Source: Trebouxia sp. TZW2008 (Eukaryota; Chlorophyta; Trebouxiophyceae; Trebouxiales; Trebouxiaceae). Taken from it: 49,291 bases of DNA. Below are positions 44,558 to 49,291 of this stretch, piece after piece. A program made the translations under genes and the position numbers. The stretch spans positions 1 to 49,291 of the forward strand of contig BDIU01000449.1 in assembly GCA_002118135.1 (NCBI GenBank). Reading direction: 5' to 3'. The notes beneath the pieces were generated by a model, which did not search any database, was not told where the DNA came from, and saw nothing but the letters and a program-made list of their open reading frames with translations. The stretch's first letter is position 1, and every line of letters begins with the position of its first letter.

Positions 44558-45797
44558 TTTGATGTCATGATTGGTTGTTAACCTTGTCAGCAGCGCTACA
44601 AGATGCTTGTTGTATCTGACCTACAGCGCACATGCGCTGGGACTGCCTGTAACAAGATGCGTGGCACTCATTGTACTAATCAGCGTGCAGGGTTGCAGGT
44701 TGCTTGAGAAGTGCCGTACTACATGCCAATAGCTTGCACACTTTGCTTTATGCTGTTTGCAGTCAGTGCTTCAAACACTTGACACAGTGCAAGAAGGTGA
44801 TCAGGGAATATGCCATGAGATCAATAATGCGAGAGTATCAAGTATCAAAGTCAGCATTGCAAGATGCACTGTCTCTTTTTTGTCTGTTGCTCCCGAGTTA
44901 CGCAGTCATTTGCTGCTCCCACATTAGTGGTGACTGCTTTGTCGAAAGGGTTGTCTGATAATCATATAAGAGATGATTTGATGTCGTTGAGGGTTGCTTT
45001 ATTTGTCTTCAGCCAGCTGTTGCTGTGCACAAGCACGTATGTCATGTTGCAATGCTATTTGTTCCTTGATTATCTCATCTGCAGTTATTGACCGCCTTCT
45101 GGACCGGTACCTCACTCTTGCTGCTTGTGCAAGTTTTGAGCATCTGCAATCGACGCCACCTCTGCTTGGCAGGGCAGCACACCAGTGCAAAAACAACGGG
45201 CAACCCCTCTAGAGCATGCCACAAAGTGTAAGCGTGACTTATGTTGATCACTAAATTTGGGGTGTGTCGGCACGTCTCTTCTTATTGATAATTGTTTATT
45301 GCCGTATTGTCCCCTAAATTAGGTCTAAAGCTCGTCTCTCAGAAGCTACTTGCCAGCTGAGAAAGTTGGCACATGTTGGTCATCAAAACAGAAGTAACTA
45401 GCAAACACACGCTACACAGAATCGCACCAAAGCTGGCAGCACTTTCAAGAATTGATGAGCGTATAGGATAACATGGCAACTCATGTTGGGCTGAGAGCCG
45501 TTGCTTGCTCTCCATTTTGCTAAATGACCCAAAGGGAAGTCCTGTGCAACACTGTAATTCTGAAACTTGCTGCGTCACTCAGGACTGCAATCTCTGTCAG
45601 TGGCAAACGCTGATTCAATGGTTGTGTGAAGCTCTGGATCTGGGTTCTAGCGGTCTCTCTGAAACGCCCTTCAATGCTGGCCATTGCCAAGTTGTGACAA
45701 GGAAGCAACCATGTTGGCACTGATGGCAGCCACTCAACTCAGCAAACTCTGAACAGGCCTAAGGAGAAAACGTTGCTGGACTGCAATGATTAAGCCT
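44558..45797. other. Convergent intergenic region between MGST3 and DXS
   Basis: It should hold both 3'UTRs. An open stretch at about 45085-45212 after a CTGCAG acceptor (IDRLLDRYLTLAACASFEHL, then a stop) could be the end of a small + strand gene, but no upstream exon was found. Nothing else is supported. Confidence 0.35.
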
Positions 45798-48769
45798 CTA
45801 TGCATATAGCAGTGCATCCTTTGGCTTGCCTAACAAGGACATAGCTGAAGCAGCAACATGATATGCTGAAAGCCCAGCCTCTGCAAGTTGATCATTCTGT
45901 GAGCCATGTTCAATGAATTTGTCTGGTAGGGTCATGGGTCTGATCTTCAGACCCTTGTCCAGCAATCCATCAAGTGACAGGAATGTCGCCACATGTGAGA
46001 AGAAACCGCCGATCGAGCCTTCCTCAACTGTGATGAGCACTGAGTGCTCCTTTGCGAGCTGTCTCACAAGACCTGTGTCCAGTGGCTTACAGAATCGCAT
46101 GTCTGCTACTGTAGCGCTGACTCCTGCTTTCTGTAGCATTGTGGCGGCTTCCATGCACTGCACCAGGGTTGCTCCGTAACCAAGCAGGGCAACATCCTTG
46201 CCTCCTCTTCTGACTACTCCCTTGCCAATCTGTAGACGTGACCAACATGAGTTGCTGCTTGTCAACACGTTGAATCCTTACTGAGCAGCGTACACGCTAG
46301 GTGGGTACGACAACAGTCAGACTGGATTTCCATACACTGATCGATTTCCAGCCAACTAATGTATAAACCGGAATGAAAAGTGTTTTTAATATGATCAAGA
46401 CCAAATCCCATCGATCTCAGAATAAAGCTTGAACCTGAATTCTCCGGCTGTTGCAGCCTTAAGGCGTAATCATGCACAGTATGCCATGCCTGGGATGTGA
46501 ATAGTGAAAACAGGGTGAAAAGCTCCTCTTGCCTTCAAAGCAATGCAAAATGGCTAGCTCAAGCATGCAGGAGACAGTCAGGAGGGTCTACCTCAATTGG
46601 GTGGCCCTTGAGGTCTTTGCTGATGCCAGCAGCAGCAAGGTCTACTCCCAGGCCATTGCCTCTGGGGAACCTGCAAATGCACACCAACTAGAAATGAATA
46701 AAGATGAGTCTATGCCATGAGACGTCATAGCAGGAGCCTCTGTCTACAACCATGTGTGTATGGACATAGTGTGTAACGCAGCAGAAGAGATGAAGAGTTC
46801 ACTTGGCTGTCGCTGTTGCCTTGCATTCATCTCATCAAAGCACCTTGAGAAGCTATGCAAATTCTCACAAGCAGAAATTCGGCCACAAACTCAGCCACTT
46901 TCACATCCTGGAATTTTCACTTGACATGGAGCTATTCAAGGCAACAAGCGCAACAGTATCATCTGAGTGCCTTGCAATTGATTTCTTTCACTGATAGTTC
47001 AGCACGGTGCACCGCTTGTATATACATGTACAAGTGTCACAGAGATTCATCTCCAGCAAATTGGTGATGTCCCTGCTGATGCAGAGGCTTAACTTGACCA
47101 GGAGAAAGACAGAGTTCAACACGATGAAGAAATTCACGATAATTGACACTTTTGCTGTTTGTTCAAAACAGAGAAATGAACAGTGCTGTGGTGTGCCCTT
47201 GCTGAAGACTACTACGCGGAGGATTATGCCGCTCAAGACAACAGTGTTGATGATGTAGCTACCTGAAGCAGGAGGGTCTGTCATCAATGGCTGCAGAGGT
47301 GGCCACCATGTTGATCAGCTCAGCCTCATTGCTGGGAGCCATGACCACCATGTTTGGCAGGCACGCCATGTAGGTGATGTCGAAGGCGCCTCCGTGTGTT
47401 GCGCCATCAGCACCCACCAAGCCTCCTCTGTCCATAGCAAAGCGCACTGGGAGCTTTTGCAGGCAGACATCATGGACGATCTGGTCATAGCCCCTCTGTA
47501 AGAAGGTGGAATAGATAGCCACAAACGGAGCCATGCCTTCGCACGCCAGACCGGCAGCGAACGTGACGGCGTGCTGCTCGGCAATGCCGACATCGAAGGT
47601 GCGGCTGTTGAAGCGCTTTTGGAAGCGATTCATGCCGGTACCGCCGCCCATGGCCGCGTGGACGCCGATGATGCGGCTATCCCGCTCAGCTTCAGCTATC
47701 AGTGCGTCAGCGAAGAAGTTTGTGTAGGACGACACCTGCAGTGCATTGGCACGACACTGTGAGCCAGCTTTGCTGATGAAGATGTTGCAGACATGCTACC
47801 AGACTGTGCAGTGAACAGCCCTGCATTCACCATATTGGTTGCCGGTCTTGTGTATATATCTTGCTGCCAGATCAAGGTAGCTCTTGTTGCTGCTGCAGGC
47901 ATTGTCAAGCAGCTTTTGACTGGAAGGACTGCATACTGCACAACAGGGAAGACTGTATGCTGTACGCAGGCACCTTTGCGGTCTGCATATATCACGACAA
48001 GACTGAACTGTTCAGGTGCAGGGCACTGACCTTGGGCTTGCTGCTTGGCTTTGAGATGGCTTTGCCATCCTTGATGTTGAAGGTACCCACGCCATGCATC
48101 TTGTCTGAGGCTGTCTCAGCTGGCAGGTAGCCCTTGCCCTTCTGCGTGATGATGTGTATAAGCACTGGACCCACTGTCTCTGTGCTCTTCACCTCTGCAC
48201 AACAATGCAACAGCGTACAGCAGGTCACATGGCGCAGCATTCATGGAACATGATGGTATAGATGACACCGGCTGTCTCTGCTGGCAGGAAGCCTTTGCCC
48301 TTCTGAGGGATGATGTGTATCAGCACTGGACCTACTGTCTCTCTGCTCCTCACCTCTGCACAGCAGGTATGCAACTTACAGTACCCACTTGAGAGCATTG
48401 CTTTAGAGAAGATTGACACTCAACCTGCAGCAGGAAGTGACGTCTGTATATCATATGACATGGGAGCCAATGGTAGGTTCAAAAGGCTTGCTCTGACTGC
48501 TCAGTAAACTCATGATGATGACACAGCCAGCTCTAGAAGCAGCAACACACCATGCTGGAAAATGCAAGCAGCAGAAATGCAGAGGCCAGCTTCTATGGCT
48601 CAACTGCACTCAAGTAAGAGATATACCTACCTTGAAGAACGGCAATGAGGTCATCCAGGTTGTGGCCGTCAATGGGGCCAATGTAGTACAGGCCTAGCTC
48701 CTCAAATAGAGTGGATCCAGAGCCAGAAATCATACCACGGGCGTACTCATCAATCTTGGCTGTTGCTTC
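45798..48769 (-). CDS. DXS: 1-deoxy-D-xylulose-5-phosphate synthase, C-terminal part
   Basis: Five exons in phase: 48769-48631, 48194-48031, 47735-47263, 46670-46592, 46229-45798 (TAG), about 428 codons. The N-terminal thiamine-diphosphate exons and transit peptide lie beyond the right edge. Motifs: [64 protein letters not shown] with the catalytic Glu, [21 protein letters not shown]-type FPRGNGLGV, and [13 protein letters not shown]. The enzyme condenses pyruvate and glyceraldehyde 3-phosphate in the plastid, the first step of the MEP pathway to carotenoids, phytol and other isoprenoids. All key residues visible are intact, so the gene looks functional. It is convergent with MGST3. Confidence 0.95.
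48270..48355 (-). repeat. Partial copy of a DXS exon with its acceptor
   Basis: The first half of exon 48194-48031 is duplicated in the upstream intron, including the GCAG|AGGTGA acceptor: [16 protein letters not shown] and GFLPAETAG here versus [16 protein letters not shown] and GYLPAETAS in the exon. It breaks off where a weak donor, CCG|GTGTC, appears. If both were included, the loop region would be repeated, so the copy is probably skipped. Confidence 0.8.
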
Positions 48770-49291
48770 CTGCACAACATTACAAGCTTTGCAGCTATCA
48801 CAGGCTGGGCACCTGCAGGATATTCCTTATGCCCAGAAGCACAGCAAAGGCCTGGCGACTATGAGATCAGAGCCGTGATATGACTGCAGATTGCTGCACA
48901 GACAGCTGTGAGTATTTGAACGCCAAGTTGCTGCTGAATCAGGCAAGAGATCAATGCCCAGTGAAAATGATGTGTTGCAACAATGGCAATGCGTGGCCTG
49001 CATGCTTCGTATGCCAGTGTACGGCCTGTGCCTACAATCTGCTGCCATACTTTCCGCTTTACTTCTGCACTGAAATACCATGACAAGTTCTCACTTTGCA
49101 GATGACAATAAAACAGAATCAATTTTACGGTACTAAGTCAAGGAAAGGGGCGTCGTCAAACAATGTGAAGCTAAACAACCCAACAACCCTAGCATTTGAT
49201 TAAAAAAGTCATCATTTCTGCAAGGAGGAACTTGGTTGCGCTTATACTCTCTTGTGTGTTTTTCAATATTGGCTTTTTTGGCACTCTTTCT
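48770..49291. other. DXS intron, cut by the window edge
   Basis: No sequence resembling the preceding DXS segment is found here on the minus strand, so this is intron. The open frames present have no DXS motifs. The last 150 bp are AT-rich. Confidence 0.6.

Noticed and set aside
48859..49122. Further DXS exon near the right edge
   Set aside because: The open frame has no resemblance to DXS and lacks suitable splice borders.

Overview
The window is nuclear DNA of a eukaryote, most likely a chlorophyte green alga; a trebouxiophyte would fit, but I infer this and cannot prove it. The coding information lies in many short exons separated by GT-AG introns, with a few probable GC-AG introns. It includes a plastid-type DXS (MEP isoprenoid pathway) beside universal eukaryotic genes (APC5, MGST3, an EGLN-like prolyl hydroxylase). 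There is no bacterial operon structure, no CRISPR array and no rRNA or confident tRNA gene. Long open frames here are often shadows, so genes were modelled from splice sites, reading phase and protein motifs.

Layout. 0-1 kb (-): first exon of a gene that runs off the left edge. 2.3-2.9 kb: a 176-bp tandem repeat. 3.0-11 kb (-): an intron-rich Crypton-like tyrosine-recombinase gene. 12.1-15.9 kb (+): a restriction-endonuclease-fold plus protein-kinase gene of Crinkler-like architecture; its promoter and first exon are an inverted duplicate of the 0-1 kb gene. 15.9-16.25 kb: a 363-bp TRIM-type LTR miniature element directly behind it. 17.7-20.4 kb (+): 2-oxoglutarate/Fe(II) prolyl 4-hydroxylase. 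20.8-30.8 kb (+): a large helical protein of unknown function. 31.8-33.2 kb (+): a small secreted glycoprotein. 34.5-43.5 kb (-): APC5, almost completely modelled in 12 exons. 43.7-44.6 kb (+): MGST3, divergent from APC5 across 255 bp. 45.8-49 kb (-): C-terminal two-thirds of DXS, cut by the right edge.

The left third (0-16.3 kb) is accessory in character: recombinase, effector-like nuclease-kinase, inverted duplication, satellite and TRIM. The right two-thirds is housekeeping. The most unusual property of the window crosses that boundary. In APC5, DXS, the recombinase gene and the 20.8-30.8 kb gene, short segments carrying a splice site plus part of the adjoining exon have been tandemly duplicated into the neighbouring intron, often two to five times and in several stages of decay. 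I count about a dozen such loci in 49 kb and regard this as the main lead.
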